From NCBI GenBank assembly GCA_000231825.2, contig JH720314.1, forward strand, positions 434,001 to 498,000: a stretch of DNA of 64,000 bases, read 5' to 3'. The position numbers and the translations under genes are program-made. The notes beneath the pieces were generated by a model. It was not told the DNA's origin and did no database searches. It saw only the letters and a list, made by a program, of their open reading frames with translations. This stretch comes from Tetrahymena elliotti 4EA (Eukaryota; Ciliophora; Oligohymenophorea; Hymenostomatida; Tetrahymenidae). Of the stretch, positions 1 through 12,727 are shown one piece after another (the first letter of the stretch is position 1; every line of letters starts with the position of its first letter).

Positions 1-3000
1 AATTTAAGTGTTGTTTGCTGATACTGCTAAACTAGAAGTATTTTTATCATTAATTTTTACAGACTTATTTTGAGTACTTCCCGTAATGTAAAGCTACTCA
101 GGGTTTTTATATTCTTTTTCTATAAATTATTTTATTTTTTAATATTATTAGTCTGATAATACTTTGACTAAGATTTTATCTATTTCTTGTTTATTTGGAG
201 AATTAAAGTTTAGCATCATGCTGAAAGTTTTCTTTGCATAAGTTCTTACTTCTAAAGCACTATCCATAGCATACAGGCTTAAGATATAAATAAGTTTTTC
301 AACTTCTTTCATTTATAAGATTTTATTTGAGAATTTTTCGACTAATGTATTTATCATTAGAGCAATATTTATCTTAAAACTTATAGCTTTGTGTTAGTAT
401 TTGCTGGCGATAATGGAAATTATTTTATATTCTGAGCAGTTTTAACTGACAGTAATCAATGCGTTTTTGACTTCTTCAAGGATAAAAGAATTTGAGTCTA
501 ACCCTTTTTTAAGTAACTTAGTCACAATAGACTCACTTTCAGCATCGAGAGTTCTCTTTAACTTTTCAGATAATTCTGTTAATGTTATCATAGCATTTTT
601 AGCCAAACTACTTCTAAGATTTTCAACAAGCTTTAAAACCTTTTAATAAAGAAAAATTTAAATAACCTACTTCGATGAATAAACTTTTGTTAATTACTTC
701 AGTCATTACATTATGGAGTGTATTTTAGTTTTATAATATTTCAGAGTGATGTTAATTGATTCTTCTTAAATTGTTTAGCCCTTCAAATTATCTCGACCAG
801 TCATCTATTTTTAAATCAGCATTAACATGCTTTAATGTTTATTCAGGATTTTGTAAAGGTTCAAGTTCTTATTTTGTTAAATAAGATTGCTTTTATGCAT
901 CAAAAGCACTATATTTTTAGCTAGGCTATTGAGTTAATTAAGGCTCAGTTGGTGTAATTGATTTACTAATAGACTTTAAAATAAAGAAATTAAAAAAATA
1001 AAATTTGATAAAATATTTCTTACTTTCTTTTTTAGATTCCTTAAATTTGGTTTTAAAATTTTCTTATCTTCCTCTTCATCGTTTTCCTTCAATTAAAATA
1101 TTTTAGCGAACATGAATTTTTTAATGAAAATTTACTTGTATTTCATCTTTATTTGAAATTGATCCTGAGTTTCTCTTGTGTTTTCTAGCTAAATTCTTTG
1201 TTAATTATTTTGTTGAAATAGAGTTTGGAGAATTTTCATTTGGGTCTTCGCTTATTGCTGGGGGATTTTTGAACATGTATTCTCTTGATTCGATTACAAG
1301 ATTATTGCTATTTAGATCTGAATTAGATGTTTGTGATTGCTAAATTTAATTAACACCTTAATTTTCATTATTTCCACTAGAAGATGCATTTTAGTTAATA
1401 TCACTTTGAACTCTTTTAGACTTTTTAATGAGATATGGCTTGTACTGATAAGAGCTAGAAGTCTTATCTTCTTATTCCTCTTAAATATTACTAATACTGT
1501 TAATGTTTCCTTTGTAAAGGTTGAGAGGAGGATTGAATTCTTTATTCTTAAGTGCAACTTTACCTTAAGGATTAATGTTAGGTTTCGAAGCATTTTGAAC
1601 TTAATTACTTGAGTTATTCTAATTGGTTTCCTTAATTTACTTATCAAAAGTACTCATACTAAACTCATCAAGATTCTTTTAGGTAGAATAATTTAAAATT
1701 ATATCTGGGTTTTCGAATTGGTTAAAGTTTTATTTATTTTCTTTTCCTGAAGAATTAATTTTATTCTTAATCTATTCTTGATTTTAATTTTTCTACTTTG
1801 TTTAAGTAGAATCATCTTCGTAATCATTTTTAACTTCTTTTTATTTTTCTATTTTACTACTAAATTTATTCTATTTCTCCTCTTGTTATTATGAGCTATC
1901 ACTGTCATTTGACTTGCTTTCCACTTCCTCCTTATCTTCATCTTATTATTGACTGTCATTATTTTCTTCACTTTCAGATTCATCTTCATTTTCTTCTTTT
2001 TCAGATTCTTCTTCATGTTCTTCTTCTTCTTCTTATTCAGCATCAGATTCTTAATCTTACTCCCCTTCTTCCAATTCGACTTCATCTTCTTCTTCTTTAC
2101 TATCTACACTTTATTCTTCTTCTTCTTCTTCTTCTTCTTCTTCATTTTCCTCATCATCTTCTTCTTACTCTTCTTCTTCATTCTCCTCTTCTTATGATTA
2201 TGATTATTTTCCATCTTCTTATTCCTCTCCCTCTTCAGCTTCTATATTTGATTTTTCATTGATTATTTGTTTATTTTGAGTCTTTTCATCTTCTTAATTA
2301 TCAATGTCTGAATTATCTTATTCTTCCTTTTCTTTTGGCTATTCAATACTTTCTGAAGATTATCTCTTGTTAGCTTAGATTTTATTGGGTTTATAATTAT
2401 TTTTCTTTTTTTTAATAATAATGTTTTATGGTTTGTGTTTTGGTGTAGGATCTTGCTCTGATTTGTCTACTTTTTCACTAGAGTTTTATTTACTGCAAGC
2501 AAATGATTGGTTATTTATTTATTCAGAAGCTTTTTATTCATTTTAACTTGTAGTTCTGGAAGGTGCTAAAGGTGGTAAATTATTCTTTTATAAGGCAGAA
2601 ACATCTTCAACATTTGATTTTAGAGGTGAGTAGTCTTTTTACTAAATATACTCAAATTAACTGTTTGATAAAGAGGCTGAGTTACCTCTTTTACTTCCAT
2701 AAGGAGTACTGGCTAATTGGCTCAAATTATTACTTTCTTGTTAATTAACATTACTTGCTAAACCTCCTCTTATGTTTTATCTGGATAATTTGAGTTATTC
2801 AACTCCACTTAATTGAGATTATCCAAGAACAGGATTCATATTATTGGATTAGCTAATACCAGATTTTACAGCTGATCTAGAGCTAGAAGATGTTGAAATA
2901 TCAATAATACCATGACTATATGCATTGTATCCACTTTTATTTTAACTATTAACAATTTGTGGAAACATAGTATTTGATGATGTAGACATAGTATTAGTTG

Positions 3001-6000
3001 TTCTTTAGGAGAATCTTGAGTCAGGAGCACATCCTATTTCATTCATGCTTGGTTATTAGTATGTTTAATCTTAATTCGTATAACCTCTCACTGAGGATGA
3101 AGAAGAATAAGGCTACTTATTTGCACTGTTGTAATTAAAATTACTATATGAATTTGGATTTTATCTGTAAACACTGTATGAACTAAAATCTCTTTGTTAG
3201 TTATTAGATCTAAATTGCATTCCATCTTCTGTAATCTAAGACTAAAATAAAGATTGAAATTATAAAAATAATTTAATAAATTAAAACATACTTAAGAAAA
3301 CAAAGAAATATCTATCATTTCATTTTAAGATAATATTCTATTTTATGTTTGCATTGGAGAAATGATACTTCCAAAAATATTTGATGTAGATTGTTCAAAA
3401 GGATAACCAAATTAACTTTGAGTATTTGTATAAGATGTTTATTATGCAAATCCTTACTGTGTTGGGTTATATGAAGAAATATTTCCAAATTAGTTTTAAT
3501 TTGGAATCGAACTCATTTTGTATTTTTCTGGAGTAACAGAAGTCATCTAAGTTCTAAATGAGTTAGTATGTGAAACATCTGCATCAAATTATTTGTAATT
3601 CAAGTTGAAACTTCCAACACTGCTTTATGCAAGATTTCCTTAACTGTCTATAAAATTGAATTTAAGGTCGTTTTCCCTTTACTTAAAGCTTTCATTTGTT
3701 TTATTGTGTACAGAATAAATTGAGTTTTAATTAGAACTGACATAAACTTCTTCTAAATATTAATAATAAAAAGAATGATTTTAATTTATTTTAAAAACAA
3801 AAAAATAATTTTTTTACCTTGGGCTTTTTCTTGAATTTTTTGTTAGAGCTTTTCAAGGAACATTTCATTGTAAACTTTGTTTAGAATAGATGCAATCAGT
3901 TTCTTACAATTTTCTTTATTATTTTTAATGGTAACTATAACCATACAATCAACACATTTTATTTTTATTTTTGTTTTTGTATCTTCAATTAATGGAGCTA
4001 CTTCTCTTAAAACTTTATCATAGTTATAATTACACATAATAGGGATATCTAAATACAGTTAGGTTACTAGACTCAGTACTTCTTCTTTTGTGTTTGAGTT
4101 TTTGCTCTTTAATCCAGATAAGCATGCATCCAGCCATTTAAATTATCCGAATATCTATTTATATTATATTATTATATCAACAGAGTAATTAAAATATTTA
4201 CCTTGATATGTTCACGGATGATCTTGATTACTTGAGTACGAATTGCAACTTTAGAATCTCCTAACTTAGAAACAATTTAAGGAGCTACTTTGTCAATAAT
4301 GTTAGGATTATTAAATTAATCATGCTTTGATATTTTGCTTATTATTTATAAGGCAGTTAAGCTAATTTTGAAATTAGTATCATTAATCAATTTAATCATA
4401 ATCTAAATAAACTCATCTAATTTTTAGAAAAGCATAGTAAATTCCTAGACATTATCTATTTAACTGTTAATTTCTTCAATAGCTGAAGTCCTTGACTTTA
4501 ATAAAATTTTTAATGTGAAAAAAAATCTTAATTTTTAAATAATTTACTCTCCAGTCTTTTTCATTTAATAAATCTTTGTAAACTTGATCACTAATAAATC
4601 CAAATTAGAGATCAGGGTTATTTTTAGATTGAAGATAGGATTCAGTTTTTATAATATTCAGATCTAACGTATGATTTTGTTTATCTAAAGGGCTCATTTT
4701 AATAGGAGAAATCTCTTTACCATCACTGATAATATTTATGTTCTAGTTTTTATGTATTATACTAGATTGGCTTTTTGGTATGATAGAGCTATTTTAAATG
4801 ATATTCTATCCTAAACTAGCAAATTTATGCTAAAAGGAAGGTAATTAGTCTATATTTTTAGATTACTGAGATATTGATACATTGTTTGGATTTTACATAG
4901 AAAGACCACTAAATAAATTTGTTTGATCTATTTAGTAAGAGGTAGGAATATTACCTAAAAGTTGCTACCCCTCTATGAATTTCTTTAGTTTTTCATAAAT
5001 CTCTCTTGGCAATTTCTTTGCAATAACTGAAAATTATTCACATTTGGTGTATTAAACTAAGAGCTAATAATTTAATTTATGTGTAAGTTAAATATTTTGC
5101 TAAATTTAGAAATTACCTATTCTGTTGCTTTTTAAACATGGATATTTTCATCATTTAATAAATTCACTGAAGAAATAGTTAAATCAACCATGTCAGGAGA
5201 ATTCCAACTAATTATTTTTGATTCAGATACCAAAATACTGTGAAAAGAGTTGATACTTTTCTATCTAACAACCCACTAGATATATTAATATTTTGTAAAT
5301 TATCAAAAGCAATAATTATCAATCAATCAATTCAAATAAAATTGTAAAAACTTATATTTTAAAAATATTTTTATAAGATGTTGCTAAAAGTTTACATTTT
5401 GATTTTAAAACCCTGTGGAGATAAATACTTTAACTATAATCTCTGAATTCTAATACGTTCTTATATATTTCAATAAAAGTTAATGACATTTTCTTCTGAT
5501 TCCAGCCTATTTATAAGAGTGTTTAATTATATATTTATGTTTTGTTTTTCTATTTTAAATGTAATTTTTAATATAAAATGAATCTTTTTATGTATACCTG
5601 CTCATCGCCAATATTTAAAAGAATTAAGGAAATCTCATTTCCTATTAAGAGTTCACTTTCTTCAATATATTTGCTTATTAAAATTTCATATAATGAAAAT
5701 ATTAAATTCTTTAGTTCTGTTTTTGTACTATTTCCTATTGATTCACGCAATATTGTTGAGCAATTACTGACTATAATTTTTAAGTGTAATCTTAAATTGT
5801 TATTCTCATTCTAAGCTATTTACAGAATGTTTTTCAATGATTCTTATTATAAAATAATTGTATGGCTACTAAGTTATTTAATATATTAATCAATATTATT
5901 AGAACTAATATCTCTTTATGCTACGTTGTTACTGTTAGAAATAATCCCTCCTAGTAAATCATCATATTCATTTGCGTAATTTTTAGGCTATCCAAAATTC

Positions 6001-6065
6001 TACAAAGCCGTGCTTTGCAAAAGTAATTTTCCTGCTATATTTTTTTATGGTGAACATTAAGACAT
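1..6065 (-). CDS. TOG-domain array protein (TOGARAM/Crescerin- or CLASP-like), 3' end outside window
   Basis: Probable microtubule/tubulin-binding protein; TOGARAM-type members act in cilia. I traced eleven exons: 6065-5598, 5506-5396, 5275-5117, 5063-4548, 4495-4202, 4154-3818, 3752-3292, 3241-1136, 1086-1024, 973-671 and 639 to the edge. All phases agree, giving 1,819 codons so far. A HEAT/TOG-like region lies around residues 100-300. A clear TOG begins near residue 416 (DWRSRTSAIEEI, then GDSKVAIR). Another begins near residue 1553 (DDWSRQFEGLNNLRR, then LRSSLAKNA). The DW...R and LRS/DSK-VAIR signatures are typical TOG helix A and loop motifs. Between the last two lies about 900 residues of Ser/Asn/Gln-rich and then strongly acidic linker. 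The start is the first in-frame ATG (MSQCSPQ). CLASP or XMAP215-type relatives are the alternatives; TOG spacing with a C-terminal TOG favours TOGARAM. Confidence 0.85.
1850..2300 (-). repeat. GAA/GAT-rich acidic low-complexity tract inside the TOG protein
   Basis: On the coding (minus) strand this is an imperfect run of GAA, GAG, GAT, AAT and TAA codons. It encodes a polyacidic stretch of Glu, Asp and Gln, including nine consecutive Glu codons near 2110-2145. On the plus strand it appears as TTC repeats. It sits in the disordered linker between the middle and C-terminal TOG domains. The open plus-strand frames here are only its reverse-strand shadow. Confidence 0.9.
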
Positions 6066-9000
6066 CGCTATAGTTAGTTATGTTATTTTGATTGCTACTT
6101 TGCAATTGTGTCTACTGAAGTATAATTTAGCAATTGTATAAGTTCTCTAAAAAACTGTATTTAAAGCTTATATATACCTTTGATTGTGTTTTTTTTAATT
6201 AGCTTTTACTATGATTTTTTTGATATTAAGATCTTGCTTTGTATTGAAATGTATTACCTGAAAAAAATATTATATAACTTAACAACTTTGTTTTGATTGA
6301 TTTTTTAACTATTTATATTTTTTAATCTTATCTTCTAAATGCTTAATACTTTGGCAACAAATAAAGTTCAATCTATCATTCTGCTTTAAAAATAGAGCGA
6401 ATACATTTATTTACTAATCATTACATTATTAATAAAAAATATCAATAATAAAAATTGTTTATGTACTCAATTCTAATTTTGCTCTTATCTGTTTAACATA
6501 TCAACTCTTTCTTTAAAAAAACCAAGTTTTATCATTATTATTTTATTACACTTCATTTCGTTTTTGAATTTCTCGAAATTTTATTTTTGATTAGTTCAAA
6601 AGAGTAAAAAGAGATTTTTAGTAAGAATTAAACATGAACTAACTCACTAAAAATATTTATTTTACTTTTATTATAAACCATTCAATATATTTTAAGTAGT
6701 AAATGTGTAATGTTGATTTACTATAAATATTTACTTTTAAATGAGTATCTAATATTTATTTAATTGTAATTTATATAGTAGTTTATTATAATACCAAAGT
6801 TCCCTCTCCTGCCGCATAATATACTCTAGTTAATATTTTTTATTCATAAAAATTAAGCATATTAATTACATTTCAAAAATTTGAATGATGAAGAAATAGA
6901 ATCTAATATATAACTATTATATGTTTCATATATGTAGTAAAGATTAATTAAAAATTTTATTTTGATATGATAAGAACTTAGAAAATTTAATTTAAAATAA
7001 ACTTAATATAGAATTCAAAATTCATTTCATAGACAAGTAAAAAAAAAAGTTCAACAAATTATTACTCATAAAATAAGCATTTAATTCTTTGTAGATTTAC
7101 TAATAAACCACTAATAACTGAAAATAATCTAAATATAAATATAAATAAACCATTTATATTTTTACAAAATGAAAAAATATTTGCCACATTAACTGAAAAT
7201 ATAATTAACAAATGAAAAAAGTGTATTCTGATTGTCTTATTTAATTAATATTAGATTGATTGTATTAAATTTTGTGTTTCTTTCTTTTTATTTTAGATAT
7301 GTTTGTTTGTTTATTTATTTATTTCTATTTGATGTTTTTAATTTTTTTTATTTATTAGTTTTAATAATTTAATATGATTTATTTAATGTTTTTATCTGAT
7401 TTTTAACTGATTTTAACTTATTAGAAGGTCATAAATGGTTAATTAAATTTTAAAATTTGATAAAGATAAATTGATGATTTTTGCTATTATATTAAGCCTA
7501 GAATTATTTTAAACATAGTGGTTTTAGAAAGATGCATATAAACTAATTGCATTTAGCAATTTTTCATAGAAGATATTGTGTGATGTAGTAAATGCGATAA
7601 GGCGAATAGTATGAAGTAAAAAGATAAGAAAATCAGCTGTTCTGATTTTTTTGGAACCTTAAATTTTTAAAATACTATTCTTCAAATCATTCTTTAGAAA
7701 CAGATTTTATTCTAAATTTTATAGATTTTATCTTATGTTTGGATTAAAAACTATCTTTACTACAAATAAATATCTTCCATTAAGAATCTTAAGCCTATTT
7801 AGTTTTTTGAAAGATTTATTAGCAATCTATTTTTAAAGGAGCGAAAAGTAGAGAGTAGAGTATGAGTGAGCAAGTGAGCAGGCTATAGCTAGAGTGATAA
7901 GGGATAATTTTTTTGCAAACAGAAGTCTAAGGAAAAAAAAGCAAAAAGAAACAGAAAGAATCTAAACACTTCCCTAAAAAATAGTCAATAAAATTAAATC
8001 ATACATTTAGCTGCTTTGGTAAATTATTTTTGAAAATTTAGTTGAGTTATTTTGACAATCCCAAGATATTTACGATATCTTTGCACTTTTTTTAAAGCGT
8101 CTTTATGAAAAAATATAACATTTTTAGTGCTATATTTATGTTGGTCTCGATTAGGATAGGATATGTGCTGATATTTAAAAACTATGCACAAATATGTAAC
8201 TCGTTCAGAGTTAAATAGCCATGCCTCTTTTCCTCAATAATAATATCAATATGATATTTTATAAATAGAGCTTAAGCTAATTAAACTTGTGAGTTTAAAT
8301 ATTTTAAAAACTTAGCGAGAAAGATGTTATCTTTCCTCAAAAACTTTTAAAAAGATAAATACCTGAAGATATATAATAGATTTTACTATATAACTAAAAG
8401 TTTTTGTATTATCTTTTTACTTCTTTATTTCTTTATGAAATAATTATTATTGTTATTTTTTATTTGTTTATTTATTTATTAATCAAAAATTTTATCATTC
8501 AATTTACAAACTAAATTTCAAATTTTATTAATTACTTGTCAGTTAACAATCATTCTCAAATAATTTATCATCAATATTAACTAATTAAAAACACACTTTT
8601 CATTAAAAGTTTATTGGTAAACGATTATAGTATAAAGTCATCTTTTATTTTTGCTTCTCTGCATCAAAAGTAAAAAACTGAATCTACATAAAAATGGAAA
8701 CTAATGTAAATCACTGTTTCAATAAATATGACCAAAATAAATACTAATAATTAAAATCGTTTAAATTAATGTTCATAAATTTTACAAATAATTCTGTATT
8801 TTAAATTAAATTATATTATTGAGTTTTTTGATTTCTTTTTTCTAAATAATCTAAATTAATTTTTAAAATATTGTAGTATGTTTATTTTTATTAAGGCTTA
8901 TTAGCATTAATAATTAAAAAATTAACATGGAATATCAATGAATTATTTTATTTCATACATATTTCTTTAAATTTTTCATGAGAAAAAATAGATATTTTTT

Positions 9001-9244
9001 ATTTTTTTTTCGGAAAGCAAGTTGTCTTTTTAAATTTGAGATAATTATAATTATATGTTAATTTACTATCTGGATTAATTGGTATCCACACTTAAAGTGA
9101 GAAATTAGTAGATGCTTTATATTTTGATCCAAATCTTTAGGAAGTAGAAAAACAAATTTGAAGATTATTAATATAAATCAGAGTTTAAAAGAATTAATTA
9201 ATTATTTAACAATTTGAAACAATAATATAATATTTTAGAAATAG
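6066..9244. other. Intergenic, 3.2 kb, no supported gene
   Basis: Very AT-rich, with no convincing coding stretch. Patches of slightly higher GC occur near 7560-7650, 7850-7960 and 8105-8254. The last holds a 49-codon plus-strand frame with a hydrophobic N terminus (MKKYNIFSAIFMLVS). It lacks homology I can recognise and could be chance. The promoters of the divergent TOG gene (minus) and nuclease-like gene (plus) must lie within this region. Confidence 0.6.
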
Positions 9245-10554
9245 ATGATTTTAGTTTATAGTTTATTTGCTGATTTTTTTGATAGCTTAAAAGAAAGTGA
9301 TATTCCAGATACAGAATGTTTTAAAAATTAACATTTGTATAGGAGCTTGCTTGAAAAAGAATTGAAAAGATTTCCTTCAGTTGGACTTTATGAAGGAGAG
9401 ACTAAAGATGATTGGGATAAATTTGTCAAGTATGTTGAAACTGTGTACAATGATATTGACGGAGAAAGACGAGATGTTATTGATAAAGTTAAGAAAGAGC
9501 TAGATAAACGCTAACAATACTTTGATGATCTACTTTCGGACATAGGATTAAATTGTAACACTTCAATAAGAAGAATCAATAATAAGCTTTAAAATTATAT
9601 TTGTTGTCCAGAATATAAGTAGTATTTAGATTTAGAAGCTAATTATTAAAAAGCACTAACACTAATGAATTAATATTAACTTCCTGATTCAGATATAAAA
9701 TAGAAGATATTAGTAGGTTTACGTAAGAAATATCCAGAAGATGAATGCCAAGAAAAATTAAGAGAAATAATTGATAAAAATTAGAAATTAGTATAAATTG
9801 GAAAAGAATCAATAGATAACCTTTTATAAAAACTCTAAGGTAAATTTTTATTTATTGTGAAATATCTAAATTAAATTTGACTGATTCTACTTTATGATAT
9901 TCATCAGATGAATTTCTTCTTTTTTAATAAATAGCTAATATTAAGTATTAGAGATTCAAGTTGATGGAGTAAGAATTAAAATTATTTAGGGAAGAATGGA
10001 AAAAAGTAGATAGTAGTATAGGTAAAGATAACATTTCAAAAGGAAGGAATTTTGAAGATAAGTGTTTAGTAGAAGGTGTTAATTTAATACTAAAGTCATT
10101 AAAGTTAAAAAGAAGAAATGTTAAAGTTCTAAGTAATTTATAATGGGCAGAATGTCCTGGAGAAATAGATATTGCTATATTTGATAAGGATTAAACCAAA
10201 GTATTATGCTTGGCTGAATGCAAATCTAGATTATTTGATTTAGTTTCAGGATATAAACAAAGTGGCCCAGATAGAGCAATTGAGAAATAAAGCATCAAGT
10301 TATTTTAAAAAGTTATACCTGTCCCAAGAGACGTCCCTTGTTTTGTCTTAACTTGTCTACCACCTAATGACTATTTTTTAGGCATAGAATCTAAGGTAAA
10401 GCTAGATCTTAACAAATATACTCTTGAAAATGAGTTTGCTGATATAAATTTTGATGAAGTTTATAATACTTTAAGACCTAAATATGAAAAACAACAATCT
10501 CCATTAAAATGGTTTGAAAAATATTCAGAAACTAATTTATTTGTTTTGAATTGA
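9245..10554 (+). CDS. Orphan protein with PD-(D/E)XK nuclease-like C-terminal domain
   Basis: Two exons, 9245-9839 and 9935-10554, joined by a GTAAAT...AATAG intron, give 404 residues. The N-terminal half (to about residue 200) is charged, helical and probably coiled coil. The C-terminal half matches the layout of a PD-(D/E)XK fold: a helix with an acidic residue (GRNFEDKCLVEG, about residue 237), then GEIDIAIFD (Asp near 276), a short turn, and LAECKS (E-x-K near 293-295), followed by an FDLVSGYKQ helix. These are the expected metal-binding Asp and Glu and the catalytic Lys of that superfamily. I see no DNA-binding module, so a restriction-like, repair or RNA-processing role is open. The motif match is by eye. 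The gene is coherent; the nuclease call is moderate. Confidence 0.7.
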
Positions 10555-11296
10555 AATTAAGCAATAAATAATTTAATCAAGAAATATATTTAATCATAAT
10601 AAGAACTAATACTTAATAAAATATAAAAAAAGCTTTAAACAATTTAATTATCCCAAATATACAAATATAAATTTAAAAAATTATATTGAGATAACAAATT
10701 GAATTAGAATTTAATACTTAAATTTTCAATTAATTTATTCATATTTCTATTTTCTAAATTAAAAATATTAAATTAAATTTTTTATTTGTTCTATAATTTC
10801 CATTTTTTCTTTGTAATGAATAAAAAAAAACAAGTTTTTAAAAATAATACTTCCATCTTCCATCTATTTTTTAAAGCATTATTATCTAATCATACACTAG
10901 TTGAATTGTTAAAAGTATATTCTCTTTACTGAATAACAGATAATCATACATAGAAATTTGATTAAATATCTAAATAGAGAACATTATTTTTAAGATTTAA
11001 AATTCAATAAATTATACATTTATTTTACGAAATCTCAATAAAGATTCAACTTCTAATATTTAAGCACTTACATTCATTTTAATAGATTTAATAAAATAGA
11101 TATATTCTTATAAATACTTTGAGAGTAAGATAATTTATTTTTAATATAAACAAATAAGTAAAAATAATAAAGATTTATTTTATAAATAAAATTCTAGTTG
11201 ATGATTAAATTGATAATATAATATATATTAAAGATAAATATATTTGGTTTGATTAATTAGTTTTAATAGTATATTAAGAAGATAATGCTTATATTT
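10555..11296. other. Intergenic spacer
   Basis: AT-rich sequence between the 3' ends of the nuclease-like gene (plus) and the twin-CX9C gene (minus). No coding stretch, RNA gene or repeat that I can support. Confidence 0.6.
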
Positions 11297-11845
11297 TCAT
11301 TATTCATCATTTTCAGGATCAAAGAATCCTTTATTTTTCATCATTTATTCTTTAAAATAGTTTTGAATTTGTTAATCATTTTCAGCATTACTTATTTGAT
11401 CGGGCTTTTTCTCTGCATTTTAAATAAATACATCATAAAACATATTTCTACTTTATAACTTTGGCTAAATTGAACCATTTTCATTTAAAAACTAATTGAT
11501 AAAATAAATTTAGGATATAAATCATTTGATAAAAATTTACTTGGTTAAGTTTTTTACGCTCATCCAACTTAGAATTTACCCAATTTAAAAATTCTTCATT
11601 TGTATCAAATTTATAGCAGTTCATACCTAATATAGATTTGAATATTAATATGAATCACTTTATCAATCTAATTTACTTATTTCATGAAGATTATAACACT
11701 AAATACTGTACTTTGTGGGGGAGTTTGATACTATTTCTTAACATTTTTTGAAAGCATCATGATATCCACTGCAGGAAATTTCTCCAAGAATAGGATGCTC
11801 AATAGTTTTGTCTGGTCTAAAAGTGTTATAAAAATTTAGTAACAT
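11297..11845 (-). CDS. Small twin-CX9C (CHCH-type) protein, probably mitochondrial intermembrane space
   Basis: Three exons, 11845-11677, 11626-11541 and 11491-11297, with phases that agree, encode 149 residues. Residues 24-62 contain two Cys pairs, each with exactly nine residues between (CSGYHDAFKKC and CYNLHEISMNC). This is the twin-CX9C arrangement of the coiled-coil-helix-coiled-coil-helix family. Family members are oxidised by the Mia40/Erv1 relay and commonly serve in respiratory-complex assembly. The second CX9C is completed only after the first intron is removed, which supports the splice. The C-terminal half is charged and lacks Cys, making the protein longer than typical members. 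I cannot assign it to a named assembly factor. Confidence 0.75.
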
Positions 11846-12325
11846 AGCCTATATGATTGAGTGAAATTATAATTTGTAAATTAAGAAATATTATAATAAG
11901 AATCTAATTTCTGGAAATATCCTTTTAAATTTACTAATGGCTATTTGCATAGTATCTAAGGATTCACCCAGATTATATTGAAAAATAAAATTAATTTCAA
12001 CAAAAGAAATATTTTTTTTAAGATTTGGTATTAATTGACTTTTTTTTGTTTTTTTGAAAACTATTTTAAAAATATATAGAATTATTTGAAATTATTAATT
12101 GAGATATGAAAATTTGAAATATCTTAAAAAATAAGATTAATGATAGTAGAAATAAATTTTAATTTTAACATCGAAAATGAATAAAAATAAAGTTAAAATT
12201 AGTAAGAGATATTATTTTTATTTAAATATACTTTTATAAACTTATAAAAGACAATTTCATAGAAAAATTAATAATATTTATTTTTAATTTCACTAATCAG
12301 AAGCTGATTAGACAAAATTTATTCA
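11846..12325. other. Intergenic spacer
   Basis: AT-rich spacer between two same-strand small genes. It should contain the promoter of the twin-CX9C gene. No other feature seen. Confidence 0.55.
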
Positions 12326-12727
12326 TCATTTCAAACAAAACAAATAGGTAGGAGTAAAAATTTCCTCATAGAATATTTTATTTCCCTCTGCCAACTTTAA
12401 TGTATCTTCGAAATGCTCTTCTAAACTGTAAGGTAGGTTTCTGATTCTTTTTTAAAAATCAATAGTCTTTTCTTGAAAAGGCAAAAAGATATCAATTCCT
12501 TTTTGGGAAGCTTTATCTATTGAAAGTGATGATTGGATTTTCATAACATATGCAATACAATCAAGCTTAGTCTCAAATGATTCGTATTAATTACAGTTAT
12601 ATTCTTACTATTACTTCTACAAGCATTTCTCAAAATCTTCAAAAGAAAATTTGTAAACTACTGTCAAGCTTATAGCTGATTATACAAAGATAGAAGTAAT
12701 TAATAATAAGTTTTTGGATATTCCCAT
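12326..12727 (-). CDS. Small protein with N-terminal hydrophobic segment and a CX9C motif, unknown function
   Basis: Single-exon frame of 133 resid ues from ATG at 12727 to TGA at 12326-12328. The start MGISKNLLLITSIFVQSA looks like a signal peptide or membrane anchor. A helical region follows with CLQKQQQEYNC (nine residues between the cysteines), then a third Cys about eleven residues on, and a fourth near the end (LFCLK). The Cys spacing resembles half of the CHCH motif in the neighbouring gene, but no sequence similarity is visible, so shared function is only a guess. Codon use is coding-like (many GAA, AAG, GGA). I do not recognise the family. Confidence 0.6.

Noticed and set aside
1891..2262. 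Plus-strand Leu/His/Phe-rich open frames
   Set aside because: They are the reverse-strand image of the polyacidic GAA tract in the TOG gene.
8105..8254. 49-codon frame with hydrophobic start
   Set aside because: Slight GC enrichment only; no recognisable family and no splice or context support.
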